64,000 bases of DNA from Streptomyces sp. CC208A. GTDB taxonomy: Bacteria; Actinomycetota; Actinomycetes; Streptomycetales; Streptomycetaceae. The notes under the pieces were generated by a model. The model was not told the origin of the DNA. It saw only the letters and a program-made list of their open reading frames with translations, and searched no databases. Shown here piece after piece: positions 15,889 to 24,005 of this stretch. The stretch lies in NCBI RefSeq assembly GCF_030010625.1, contig NZ_JASCXN010000013.1:1-64000 (forward strand). The letters run 5' to 3'. Position 1 is the first letter of the stretch; each line of letters starts with the position of its first letter. The position numbers and the translations under genes are program-made.

Positions 15889-17331
15889 ATGTCCAGGGAG
15901 CAACGCGGGCCGAACGAGAAGCTCGGCGCCGTTCTCGCCCTCGCGGGAATCAGCAACGCCGGCCTCGCCCGGCGCGTCAACGACCTCGGCGCCCAGCGCG
16001 GTCTGACGCTTCGTTACGACAAGACCTCGGTGGCCCGCTGGGTTTCCAAGGGGATGGTGCCGCAGGGCGCCGCCCCGCACCTGATCGCCGCCGCGATCGG
16101 CCAGAAGCTGGGCCGGCCCGTGCCGCTGCACGAGATCGGGCTCGCGGACGCCGACCCGGCGCCCGAGGTGGGCCTCGCCTTCCCCCGGGACGTCGGCGAG
16201 GCGGTCCGCGCCGCCACCGACCTCTACCGGCTCGATCTCGCGGGCCGGCGGGCCGGCGGGGGCGGGATCTGGCAGTCGCTGGCCGGTTCCTTCTCGGTCA
16301 GCGCCTACGCGACCCCGGCCTCCCGGTGGCTGATCACCCCCGCCGACCCGTCGGTGGAGCGGGAGGCCGGGCGGCCGGGCGGCGGGCCCGGACCGGACGG
16401 GACCGGGGAGCACGTGCGCGTGGGGCACAGCGACGTCGCCAAGCTCCGCGAGGCCGCCGAGGACGCCCGCAAATGGGACTCCAAGTACGGCGGCGGGGAC
16501 TGGCGCTCCTCGATGGTGCCCGAGTGCTTAAGGGTGGACGCGGCGCCGCTGCTGCTCGGCTCGTACTCGGACGAGGTCGGCCGGGCCCTCTTCGGGGCGA
16601 CGGCCGAACTGACCCGGCTCGCCGGGTGGATGGCCTTCGACACCGGGCAGCAGGAGGCCGCCCAGCGCTACTACATCCAGGCCCTGCGGCTCGCCCGCGC
16701 CGCCGCCGACGTGCCGCTCGGCGGCTACGTCCTCGCCTCGATGTCCCTCCAGGCCACCTACCGGGGCTTCGCCGACGAGGGCGTGGACCTGGCGCAGGCC
16801 GCGCTCGAACGGAACCGGGGGCTCGCCACCGCCCGCACCATGTCCTTCTTCCGGCTCGTCGAGGCCCGCGCGCACGCCAAGGCCGGTGACGGGCCCGCGG
16901 CGGCGGGGGCGCTGAAGTCCGCCGAGGGGTGGCTGGAGCGCTCCCGGGAGGGCGACGCCGACCCCACGTGGCTGGGCTTCTACTCGTACGACCGGTTCTG
17001 CGCGGACGCCGCCGAGTGCTACCGGGACCTCAGGATGCCGCGCGAGGTGCGGCGCTTCACCGAACAGGCGCTGTCCCGGCCGACCGAGGAGTTCGTCCGC
17101 TCGCACGGGCTGCGGCTCGTCGTCTCGGCCGTCGCCGAGCTGGAGTCCGGCAACCTCGACGCGGCCTGCGCGGCGGGCACGCGCGCGGTGGAGGTGGCCG
17201 GCCGGATCTCCTCCGCGCGGACCACGGAGTACGTACGGGACCTGCTGCACCGCCTGGAGCCGTACGGGCACGAGCCGCGGGTCATGGAGCTGCGGGAGCG
17301 GGCCCGGCCGCTGCTTGCCGCACCGGCGTGA
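15889..17331 (+). CDS. Sporulation-associated regulator with HTH-like N-terminus and TPR-like body; contains a TTA codon
   Basis: This encodes a 480-aa protein of the NsdA/SCO4114-like group of Streptomyces developmental regulators. Residues 1-70 look like a helix-turn-helix domain (PNEKLGAVLALAGISNAG, then KTSVARWVSKG). The rest is helical and TPR-like (AALERNRGLATARTMSFFRL, AHAKAGDG). The start ATG follows GAGGGGTGG. Codon 214 (16528-16530) is TTA, read in Streptomyces only by the developmentally controlled bldA tRNA, so full translation should depend on bldA. The homologue SCO4114 is annotated as sporulation-associated. The name comes from family resemblance recalled from memory; DNA binding is inferred. 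Confidence 0.78.
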   Translation: MSREQRGPNEKLGAVLALAGISNAGLARRVNDLGAQRGLTLRYDKTSVARWVSKGMVPQGAAPHLIAAAIGQKLGRPVPLHEIGLADADPAPEVGLAFPRDVGEAVRAATDLYRLDLAGRRAGGGGIWQSLAGSFSVSAYATPASRWLITPADPSVEREAGRPGGGPGPDGTGEHVRVGHSDVAKLREAAEDARKWDSKYGGGDWRSSMVPECLRVDAAPLLLGSYSDEVGRALFGATAELTRLAGWMAFDTGQQEAAQRYYIQALRLARAAADVPLGGYVLASMSLQATYRGFADEGVDLAQAALERNRGLATARTMSFFRLVEARAHAKAGDGPAAAGALKSAEGWLERSREGDADPTWLGFYSYDRFCADAAECYRDLRMPREVRRFTEQALSRPTEEFVRSHGLRLVVSAVAELESGNLDAACAAGTRAVEVAGRISSARTTEYVRDLLHRLEPYGHEPRVMELRERARPLLAAPA

Positions 17332-17446
17332 GGGACGTGACGGAGCGCCCACGGTGTCCGCGGAAGCGTGACGCGCATCCCACGACGTGGGCGTTTAGCG
17401 GGAATGTCGGCGGGCCAGTGCACTATCAGGGGTGGGAGGTGGCGCT

Positions 17447-18631
17447 GTGTTCGACTGTGACGTGCTGGTGATCGGCGGCGGGATCGTCGGTCTGTCGACG
17501 GCGTACGCGCTCCAGCGCGCCGCCCCCGGCACCCGGGTCACCGTCCTGGAGAAGGAGGAGGGCCCCGCGCGCCACCAGACCGGGCGCAACAGCGGGGTCA
17601 TCCACAGCGGCCTCTACTACCGGCCCGGCTCCCTGAAGGCGCGGTTCGCCGTCGAGGGCGCCGCGGAGATGGTCAAGTTCTGCATGGAATGGGACATTCC
17701 ACACGAGGTGACGGGCAAGCTCGTCGTCGCCACCGAGCGCGAGGAGCTGCCCCGGCTGCACGCCCTGGTCCAGCGCGGCCGGGAGAACGGCATCCCGGTG
17801 CGCGAGCTCGGCCCGGCGCAGATCACCGAGTACGAGCCCCGCGTGCGGGGCCTCGCCGCGATCCACGTCGGCACCACCGGCATCGTCGACTACAAGTGCG
17901 TCGCTCAGCGGCTCGCCGACTCCTCCGGCGCCGAGATCATGTACGGGGCGGAGGTCACGGCCGTGGACCGGCGCCCGTGGGGCGTCGCCGTCCGGACCGC
18001 CGACCGACGGATCGTGCGCGGCAAGGTCCTGGTGAACTGCGCGGGGCTGCACTGCGACCGGGTCGCGCGGCTCGCCGGCGACGACCCGGGCATGCGGATC
18101 GTCCCCTTCCGCGGCGAGTACTACGAGCTGGCCGATCCCTCTCTGGTGCGGGGCCTGGTCTACCCGGTGCCCGACCCCGCCTTCCCCTTCCTCGGGGTGC
18201 ACCTCACGCGGGGCATCGACGGCGGCGTCCACATCGGGCCGAACGCGGTGCCGGCGCCGGCGCGCGAGGGGTACGACCGGAGAACCGTCCGCCCCGCCGA
18301 GCTCGCCGGCACGCTCGCGTGGCCCGGCTCCTGGACCATCGCGCGCCGGCACTGGCGGTACGGCGCGGGCGAGCTGCGCCGCTCCCTGTCGAAGCGGGCC
18401 TTCACGGAGGCGGTGCGGCGGCTGCTGCCCGGCGTCGACGAGTCGGACCTGCGGCCCGCGGCGGCGGGGGTGCGGGCGCAGGCGGTGCTGCGGGACGGGA
18501 CGCTGGTGGACGACTTCCTCATCCGGGAGGCGGAGCGGACGGTGCACGTCCTGAACGCGCCCTCGCCCGCGGCGACGGCGTCGCTGCCCATCGGCCGCGA
18601 AATCGCCCGCCGGGCGCTGGGGCTGCTGTAA
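17447..18631 (+). CDS. lhgO: L-2-hydroxyglutarate oxidase-like FAD enzyme
   Basis: This encodes a 394-aa DAO-superfamily flavoenzyme that should oxidise L-2-hydroxyglutarate to 2-oxoglutarate. The N-terminus has the FAD dinucleotide motif VIGGGIVGLSTA. The LhgO hallmarks RHQTGRNSGVIHSGLYY and the later FPFLGVHLTRGIDGG, with GPNAV, are present. The C-terminal FAD loop is VLNAPSPAATASLPIG. The GTG at 17447 was chosen because GGGAGGTG sits just upstream; an in-frame GTG five codons earlier overlaps that site. It ends at a nested hairpin before trmB. The family is broad, so related hydroxy-acid substrates are possible. Confidence 0.83.
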   Translation: MFDCDVLVIGGGIVGLSTAYALQRAAPGTRVTVLEKEEGPARHQTGRNSGVIHSGLYYRPGSLKARFAVEGAAEMVKFCMEWDIPHEVTGKLVVATEREELPRLHALVQRGRENGIPVRELGPAQITEYEPRVRGLAAIHVGTTGIVDYKCVAQRLADSSGAEIMYGAEVTAVDRRPWGVAVRTADRRIVRGKVLVNCAGLHCDRVARLAGDDPGMRIVPFRGEYYELADPSLVRGLVYPVPDPAFPFLGVHLTRGIDGGVHIGPNAVPAPAREGYDRRTVRPAELAGTLAWPGSWTIARRHWRYGAGELRRSLSKRAFTEAVRRLLPGVDESDLRPAAAGVRAQAVLRDGTLVDDFLIREAERTVHVLNAPSPAATASLPIGREIARRALGLL

Positions 18632-18680
18632 GGCGCCCCGCGCGCGGGCAGCGCAGCCCGCAGCGGAAGGCCGGGGCGCC
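18632..18680 (+). terminator. Nested hairpin between lhgO and trmB
   Basis: GGCGCCCC (18632-18639) pairs perfectly with GGGGCGCC (18673-18680), enclosing an inner GCGGGC-agcgca-GCCCGC stem (18644-18661). It begins directly after the lhgO stop and ends five bases before the trmB ATG, with no T-run. It could be a terminator or a leader structure that limits access to the trmB start. Confidence 0.5.
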
Positions 18681-18685
18681 GTACC

Positions 18686-19471
18686 ATGGGGCGCATTGTG
18701 GTTGAGGAGCATGAGAAGCGTAGTGAGGGCGTCGCTCGGCGGGGCAGTCGGATGTTCGCGCCCGGCGAGGGGCCCGCGCCCGACCCCGCGGGGGCGCACT
18801 TCGAGCGGCGGATCCGGAGTTTTCAGCCGCGGCGGAGCCGGGTGACCGCCGGGCAGGCCGAGGCGATGCTGAAGCGGTGGCCGGACTGGGGTCTGGACAT
18901 CGACGGCAAGCGGGTCCTCGACCTGCGGGAGCTGTTCGGCGGACTGCCGGTCGTCCTGGAGATCGGTTTCGGGATGGGCGAGGCGACCGCGCAGATGGCC
19001 GCCGCCGACCCCGGCACCGGCATCCTCGCCGTCGACGTGCACACGCCCGGCCAGGGCAATCTCCTCGGGCTCGCCGACCGCAACGGGCTCACGAACGTCC
19101 GGGTCGCCAACGGCGACGCGATCATCCTGCTGCGCGAGATGCTCGACCCGGCCGCCCTCGACGGCTGCCGCGTCTACTTCCCGGACCCGTGGCCCAAGAA
19201 GCGGCACCACAAGCGGCGCCTCATCCAGCCCGAGTTCCTGACGCTGCTCGCGACCCGGCTGAAGCCGGGCGGGGTCCTGCACTGCGCCACGGACTGGGAG
19301 CCGTACGCGGAGCAGATGCTGGAGGTGCTGTCCGCGCACCCCGACTTCGAGAACACGGTCCCCGGCGGCGGCTACGCGCCCCGCCCCGACTTCCGGCCGC
19401 TGACCCGGTTCGAGGGCCAGGGCCTGGACAAGGGGCACGTCGTGCACGACCTGCTCTTCCGCAGGAAGTAG
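18686..19471 (+). CDS. trmB: tRNA (guanine-46-N7)-methyltransferase
   Basis: This encodes a 261-aa S-adenosylmethionine-dependent enzyme that methylates N7 of G46 in tRNA variable loops. The core has the SAM-binding LEIGFGMGEAT, then the signature RVYFPDPWPKKRHHKRRL and HCATDWEPYAEQML. An N-terminal extension of about 60 residues precedes the conserved RIRSFQPRRSR. The ATG at 18686 gives MGRIVVEEHE; a later ATG (MFAPGEG) is an alternative start. It lies five bases after the hairpin that follows lhgO. Confidence 0.92.
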   Translation: MGRIVVEEHEKRSEGVARRGSRMFAPGEGPAPDPAGAHFERRIRSFQPRRSRVTAGQAEAMLKRWPDWGLDIDGKRVLDLRELFGGLPVVLEIGFGMGEATAQMAAADPGTGILAVDVHTPGQGNLLGLADRNGLTNVRVANGDAIILLREMLDPAALDGCRVYFPDPWPKKRHHKRRLIQPEFLTLLATRLKPGGVLHCATDWEPYAEQMLEVLSAHPDFENTVPGGGYAPRPDFRPLTRFEGQGLDKGHVVHDLLFRRK

Positions 19472-19548
19472 CGCCCTCCTCGGACCTCCCCTCCTCCGGT
19501 ACCCCGTATCCCGTCGACCCTGTCGGTGCGGGTCGTTAGGGTCGGTCC

Positions 19549-20970
19549 GTGACGCATCCCTTCCCGCCGCCCCAGCCCGAGCCGGAGACCAGGCCGGAGA
19601 CCGCGCCGCCCGCACGGCCCCCGTCGCTGCCCGCCCAGGCCGGGCCGCCGGCCGTCGAGGCGGTCGGCCACGCCGACGTGCCCGCGCGGGAGGGCGACGA
19701 GCCGTCGTTCGCCGTGGCCGCGGACCGGCGCCAGTGGCGGTACCGCCCGCGGCGGGCCTTCTGGCGGAGCCGGGTCGTGCGGGCCGTCGCCCTGATCACG
19801 CTGCTCGCGCTCTGCGCCCTGGTGATCCTGGCGCTGGTGCGGGAGCAGACCGGCACCGAGGGGTTCCTCGTCGGTCTGGGCCTCGCGGTGCTTCCCGTAC
19901 CGCTGCTCATGGCCGCGTTCCGGTGGCTCGACCGGGTCGAGCCGGTGCCGTGGAAGAACCTGCTGTTCGCCTCCGCGTGGGGGGCGTTCGCCGCCGCCCT
20001 GGTCGCGATCCTCGCGAACTCCTTCGCCATCCGCTGGATCGCCACCGCGACCGCCGACCCGGGCTCCGCCGACGACCTCGGCGCCACCGTGATCGCCCCG
20101 GTGGTGGAGGAGTCCGCGAAGGCCGCCGCGGTCCTGCTGCTCTTCCTCTTCCGGCGGCGGAACTTCCGGAGCCTGGTCGACGGGGTGGTGATCGCCGGTT
20201 TCACGGCGACCGGCTTCGCGTTCACCGAGAACATCCTCTACCTGGGCAACGCCTTCGGCGAGGACCAGGACATCGGCGACGGCGGCATCGGCGCGATCAC
20301 CGCGGGCACCTTCTTCGTCCGGGTCGTGATGTCCCCGTTCGCGCACCCGCTCTTCACCGTGCTCACCGGCATAGGCTTCGGCCTGGCCGCGCTCGCCCCG
20401 CGCGGCAAGCGGCTGCGGAAGGTGCTGCTGCCGTTCACCGGGCTGCTGCTCGCGATGGGCGTCCACGCGCTGTGGAACGGCTCGGCGACCTTCGGCGGCG
20501 CGCTCGCCTTCTACGCCGTGTACGCGATGTTCATGGTCCCGGCCTTCGGGCTGCTGACCTGGCTCGCCGTCTGGAGCCGGCAGAAGGAGCTGCGGACGAT
20601 CGCCGCGGTGCTGCCCGCGTACGCGGCGGCCGGCTGGCTCTCCCCCGAGGAGCCGCTGGCGCTCTCCTCGATGCGGGCCCGTCGCACCGCGCGCCAGGTG
20701 GCGTCCCGTACGTACGGCAAGGCGGGGGCGCGGGCGGTCGGCGAGTACGAGTCCTTCGCCACCACCCTCGCCTTCCTGCGCGAGCGGGCCCGCCGGGGCA
20801 CGGTCCCGGTGCCGGACTTCGCGGCCCGCGAGCAGGAGCTGCTGCACCACCTGTGGGAGCGGCGGGCGACGGCCTCGCCCGCGCTGTCGTACGCGGCGCG
20901 GGCCACCGGCCGGGTGTGGGTACCGCCGCAGTACCTCGACTACGGCGGCTACAACCCCTACAAGGGGTAG
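19549..20970 (+). CDS. PrsW-family intramembrane metalloprotease
   Basis: This encodes a 473-aa polytopic membrane protein of the PrsW (M82) family. A proline-rich cytoplasmic tail of about 75 residues precedes eight or so hydrophobic segments. The family residues are visible: VVEESAKAAAV (EExxK), FTATGFAFTENILY, SPFAHPLFTVLTG and MGVHALWNG. PrsW of Bacillus performs site-1 cleavage of the RsiW anti-sigma factor, but most actinobacterial homologues are uncharacterised. A GTG start was used. The gene converges on the M23 peptidase with a 12-bp gap. Confidence 0.85.
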   Translation: MTHPFPPPQPEPETRPETAPPARPPSLPAQAGPPAVEAVGHADVPAREGDEPSFAVAADRRQWRYRPRRAFWRSRVVRAVALITLLALCALVILALVREQTGTEGFLVGLGLAVLPVPLLMAAFRWLDRVEPVPWKNLLFASAWGAFAAALVAILANSFAIRWIATATADPGSADDLGATVIAPVVEESAKAAAVLLLFLFRRRNFRSLVDGVVIAGFTATGFAFTENILYLGNAFGEDQDIGDGGIGAITAGTFFVRVVMSPFAHPLFTVLTGIGFGLAALAPRGKRLRKVLLPFTGLLLAMGVHALWNGSATFGGALAFYAVYAMFMVPAFGLLTWLAVWSRQKELRTIAAVLPAYAAAGWLSPEEPLALSSMRARRTARQVASRTYGKAGARAVGEYESFATTLAFLRERARRGTVPVPDFAAREQELLHHLWERRATASPALSYAARATGRVWVPPQYLDYGGYNPYKG

Positions 20971-20982
20971 GCCCCGACGTGA

Positions 20983-22206
20983 TCAGACCGTCAGGCCCTT
21001 GGAGCGCAGCCACTCCGCCGGGTCGATGCCCGAGCCGTCGGGGGTGTGGACCTCCAGGTGGAGGTGGGGCCCCGTCACGTTGCCGGTGGCGCCGACGCGG
21101 CCGATGGTCTCGCCGGTGGTGACGGTCTGGCCCGCGGCGACGGTCATCGAGGAGAGGTGGCAGTACCAGATCTCGGTGCCGTCCTCCAGCCGCAGGACGA
21201 TCCGGTAGCCGTACGAGCCGGACCAGCCGGCCGAGGTGATGGTGCCGCCGTGCACCGCCTTGAGCGGGGTGCCGGTGGGGGCGGCGAAGTCGAGGCCGGT
21301 GTGGTAGCCGGAGGACCACATCGAACCGGACTGCATGTAGGTCGAGGTGAGCGTGTACGAGGAGAGCGGCATGGAGTAGCTGGCGGCCAGCTGGGCGAGC
21401 CGCTCGGCCTCCGCCTTCTCGGCGGCGATCCGCTCCGCCTCGGCCTTCTCCGCGGCGAGCCGCTCCGCCTCCGCCTTGGCCTCGGCCTCCGCCTTGGCCT
21501 TCGCTTCCGCCTCGGCCTTGGCCGCGGCCTCCGCGGCGGCCTTCGCCGCGTCCTCCGCGGCCTTCTCGGCGGCCAGCTTCTCCGCGGCCTCCTTCTCGGC
21601 GTCGACGGCGGCCTGCTGCTGCTGTTCGGCCTGCTGGAGGATGCGGGCGCGCAGGGCCTCGCCGGCGTCGGCGGTGGAGGCGGTGCGCTCCTCGGCGGCG
21701 GTGGAGGCGGTGGTGTCGGCCGGGGCGGTGTACGTGACCGAGGTCAGCGGCTTCGCGGCGGCTCCGCCCGCCGGGGCCGGCGCGGAGTCCCGTACCGGGG
21801 TGGTCTTCTCGTCGCCGCCGGGGATGAGGTCGCCGACGCCGGGGAGGTCGTGGACGTCCGGCAGGCCGAGGTCGGGGAGGTCCGGCAGGGAGATCGCGAC
21901 CGGGGCCTTCTCCTGCGCGGTGGCGAGGCCGCCGGCGCCGACGGCGGCGATGACACCGACGCCGAGGACGGTGGAGGAACGGGCGAAGTTGGAGCGCTGC
22001 TTCACGACCCGGTGCCGGCCGCCGGAACGGCTCTCGGCGCGCAGGGAGCCCTCGGTGGGGTTCCACTCGCCGGGCGCGGGGGTGAAGGAGGCGGTCTCGG
22101 ACGCGTACGCGCCCGGCACCGCGCCGGCCGGGTCGTCCGCTCCGACGGCACCCGGGCCGCCGAAGGGCTCGAAGGGGGCTCCGGGTACGGGGGTGTTGGA
22201 CGCCAC
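20983..22206 (-). CDS. M23 metallopeptidase (cell-wall hydrolase) with coiled coil
   Basis: This encodes a 407-aa envelope protein. Residues about 70-92 form a membrane anchor or late signal segment (STVLGVGVIAAVGAGGLA). Residues about 180-275 are an Ala/Glu/Lys-rich coiled coil. The C-terminal 110 residues are a LytM/M23 domain with zinc ligands in HTGLDFAAP and GPHLHLEVH plus YCHLSSMTV. Such enzymes cut peptide cross-bridges in peptidoglycan during growth or germination. The GTG start (VASNTPVPG) has an AAAGGAG ribosome-binding site directly downstream of a c-di-AMP riboswitch, so expression should fall when c-di-AMP is high, as for rpfA. Confidence 0.88.
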   Translation of the reverse strand: MASNTPVPGAPFEPFGGPGAVGADDPAGAVPGAYASETASFTPAPGEWNPTEGSLRAESRSGGRHRVVKQRSNFARSSTVLGVGVIAAVGAGGLATAQEKAPVAISLPDLPDLGLPDVHDLPGVGDLIPGGDEKTTPVRDSAPAPAGGAAAKPLTSVTYTAPADTTASTAAEERTASTADAGEALRARILQQAEQQQQAAVDAEKEAAEKLAAEKAAEDAAKAAAEAAAKAEAEAKAKAEAEAKAEAERLAAEKAEAERIAAEKAEAERLAQLAASYSMPLSSYTLTSTYMQSGSMWSSGYHTGLDFAAPTGTPLKAVHGGTITSAGWSGSYGYRIVLRLEDGTEIWYCHLSSMTVAAGQTVTTGETIGRVGATGNVTGPHLHLEVHTPDGSGIDPAEWLRSKGLTV

Positions 22207-22227
22207 GGAGGCGCGCTCCTTTCCTTC

Positions 22228-22400
22228 CTTCTCGCCTACCGGGTTAGCTGACGGGTTCGGAGCAGGAAGGTCTCCTACGGGCGTCTTCGCACGGGGGAGG
22301 TGCGAGGGGCCCGATTCACCCCAAGGGATGGTTCCCCGGTTCCCTTTCGGGATTCGGCACGTGCGCACGGAGCCGTCTCTTGCGACGGCTGGGACGACCG
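22228..22400 (-). promoter_or_regulatory. c-di-AMP (ydaO-yuaA) riboswitch
   Basis: On the minus strand the leader contains, in order, the conserved ydaO blocks GTGCCGAATCC, GGGGTGAATCGGG, GTAGGAGACC, CTCCGAACCCGTCAGC and TAACCCGGTAGGCGAG, ending about 20 nt before the M23 gene's start codon. This class binds cyclic di-AMP and in actinobacteria usually switches off peptidoglycan hydrolase genes. Outer boundaries are approximate. A TTGACA box on the same strand (22540-22545) may mark a promoter; the rest of the 407-bp gap up to 22613 holds nothing else I recognise. Confidence 0.88.
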
Positions 22401-22613
22401 CGCTGCGTTATCGAACGTTAATAGACACGGCACTCCGATTCCAAGCCGTTCCCCTTGATCATTCATCGAATTGGCAGGGAATCGCCCGAGTTGAGCCCCC
22501 CTCAGTACGCCCCGACCAAACCTCGGAGACCTGACGTTATGTCAATTGTTATCGCTGTGACACCTCGTGAGCACGGACGGTGACGGGGGCGGTGAACGAG
22601 GCGGGAGCGGGAC

Positions 22614-23864
22614 TCAGCCGTGCGGCGGTGCCGGCGGCACCACCGGCATCGTCCGCCGCCGTTCCGGCGCCCCGGCCACCGGCCGGGTCACCGCGAGCAG
22701 CGCCATGTCGTCGGTCGAACCGCCGCCCGTGTGCCGCCGTACGTCGTCCACGAGCGCGTCGAGCAGCTCCTCGGGGCCCGGGAAGACCGCCCCGGCGAGC
22801 CGGGCCGCCGGATCGTAGAAGACGCCGTACGCGTCCCGCGCCTCCGTCACGCCGTCCGTGAAGAAGAGCAGGGTCGAGCCCGGCGGGTACGGCCGCTCGT
22901 CGGCCCGGTCCGGCCAGACGGCCAGCTCGCCCATGCCGAGCGGCAGCGCCGGTTCGGCCGGTTCGACCGCCTCCAGGCGCCCGTCCCCGTACAGCAGCAG
23001 CGGCGGCGGATGCCCCCGGTTCACAAGGCGGATGCTCCCGCCCTCGCGCGGGATCTCGGCGAGCACCGCCGTGGTGAACCCCTCGAAGGCGTCGAGCCCT
23101 TCCCTCCGCGCCCCCTCACGCGTGAGCGCCCGTTCCAGGCGCAGCGCCACCCCCTCCAGGGTCGCCTCCTGCTCGGCCGCCTCCCGGAAGGCGCCGATGA
23201 CCACGGCCACCACCTCCACCGCCTCCATCCCCTTGCCGCGCACGTCCCCCACCACGAGCCGCACCCCGTGCGGGGTGTCCTGCACCGCGAACAGGTCCCC
23301 GCCGATGAACGCGTCGGCCTGCGCCGCCTCGTACCGCGCCGCGCACTGGAGCCCGGCGATCCGCTCCGCCGGCATGGGTAGCACCGCCCGCTGCGCCGCC
23401 TCCGCGATCACCCGCGCCGACGCGAGGCGCTCCCCGCTGCGCCGCACCACCAGGTTGATCACCATCGCCAGGGCGGAGACGGTCACCACGGTCAGGGTCT
23501 CGGTGAGCGGGGGCGCCTCGTCGAGCGTGCGCTCGTACGCGTGGAGCCCGACGGAGGCCAGGACCGCCGCGATCCCGGTCAGCAGGGTGACGAGCCGGGA
23601 GAAGAACGGGGCGGCGACCAGCGGGGCGGCGGCGAAGAGCGGCGCGGCGGTGTACGGGGCCGGCGCCGCCAGGTCGAGGACGATCCCGCCCGCGATGAGC
23701 AGCGGCGGCAGCGCCCGCAGGAGCCTTCGAACGCCCTGGTACGGGACGGGCGGGACCTGCGGCTCACCCCCGTACCGCCCGTTCGGCCCGTCACGGCGCG
23801 CGCCGGAGCGGACGGTACGGCCCCCGGGCCGTCCGCCGCCTGCCGCTCCCCGAGGGTGCGCCAC
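22614..23864 (-). CDS. Membrane-bound SpoIIE-type PP2C phosphatase
   Basis: This encodes a 416-aa protein with about four N-terminal membrane helices (residues about 45-160) followed by a cytoplasmic SpoIIE phosphatase domain. Metal-binding motifs are GGDLFAVQ, VGDVRGKGMEAV and the final STDDMALLAV; FFTDGVTEARD is also typical. It should dephosphorylate an anti-sigma-factor antagonist in a partner-switching pathway. The GTG giving VAHPRGAAGG was chosen because CAGGAGT lies seven bases upstream; a GTG 23 codons earlier lacks a good site. No antagonist or sigma gene is adjacent. Confidence 0.83.
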   Translation of the reverse strand: MAHPRGAAGGGRPGGRTVRSGARRDGPNGRYGGEPQVPPVPYQGVRRLLRALPPLLIAGGIVLDLAAPAPYTAAPLFAAAPLVAAPFFSRLVTLLTGIAAVLASVGLHAYERTLDEAPPLTETLTVVTVSALAMVINLVVRRSGERLASARVIAEAAQRAVLPMPAERIAGLQCAARYEAAQADAFIGGDLFAVQDTPHGVRLVVGDVRGKGMEAVEVVAVVIGAFREAAEQEATLEGVALRLERALTREGARREGLDAFEGFTTAVLAEIPREGGSIRLVNRGHPPPLLLYGDGRLEAVEPAEPALPLGMGELAVWPDRADERPYPPGSTLLFFTDGVTEARDAYGVFYDPAARLAGAVFPGPEELLDALVDDVRRHTGGGSTDDMALLAVTRPVAGAPERRRTMPVVPPAPPHG

Positions 23865-24005
23865 CTGTGTACTCCTGACCGGTCCACCGTCCGCCGGGCC
23901 GTGCGCCCCGGCCCGGGACCCACGACCGCACACCTTCCAGGGTCCCCGGCCGGGCGCCGGACGGCGACCGGCGGGGGACCGACCGGCGTACCCACGGGTG
24001 GCGGC

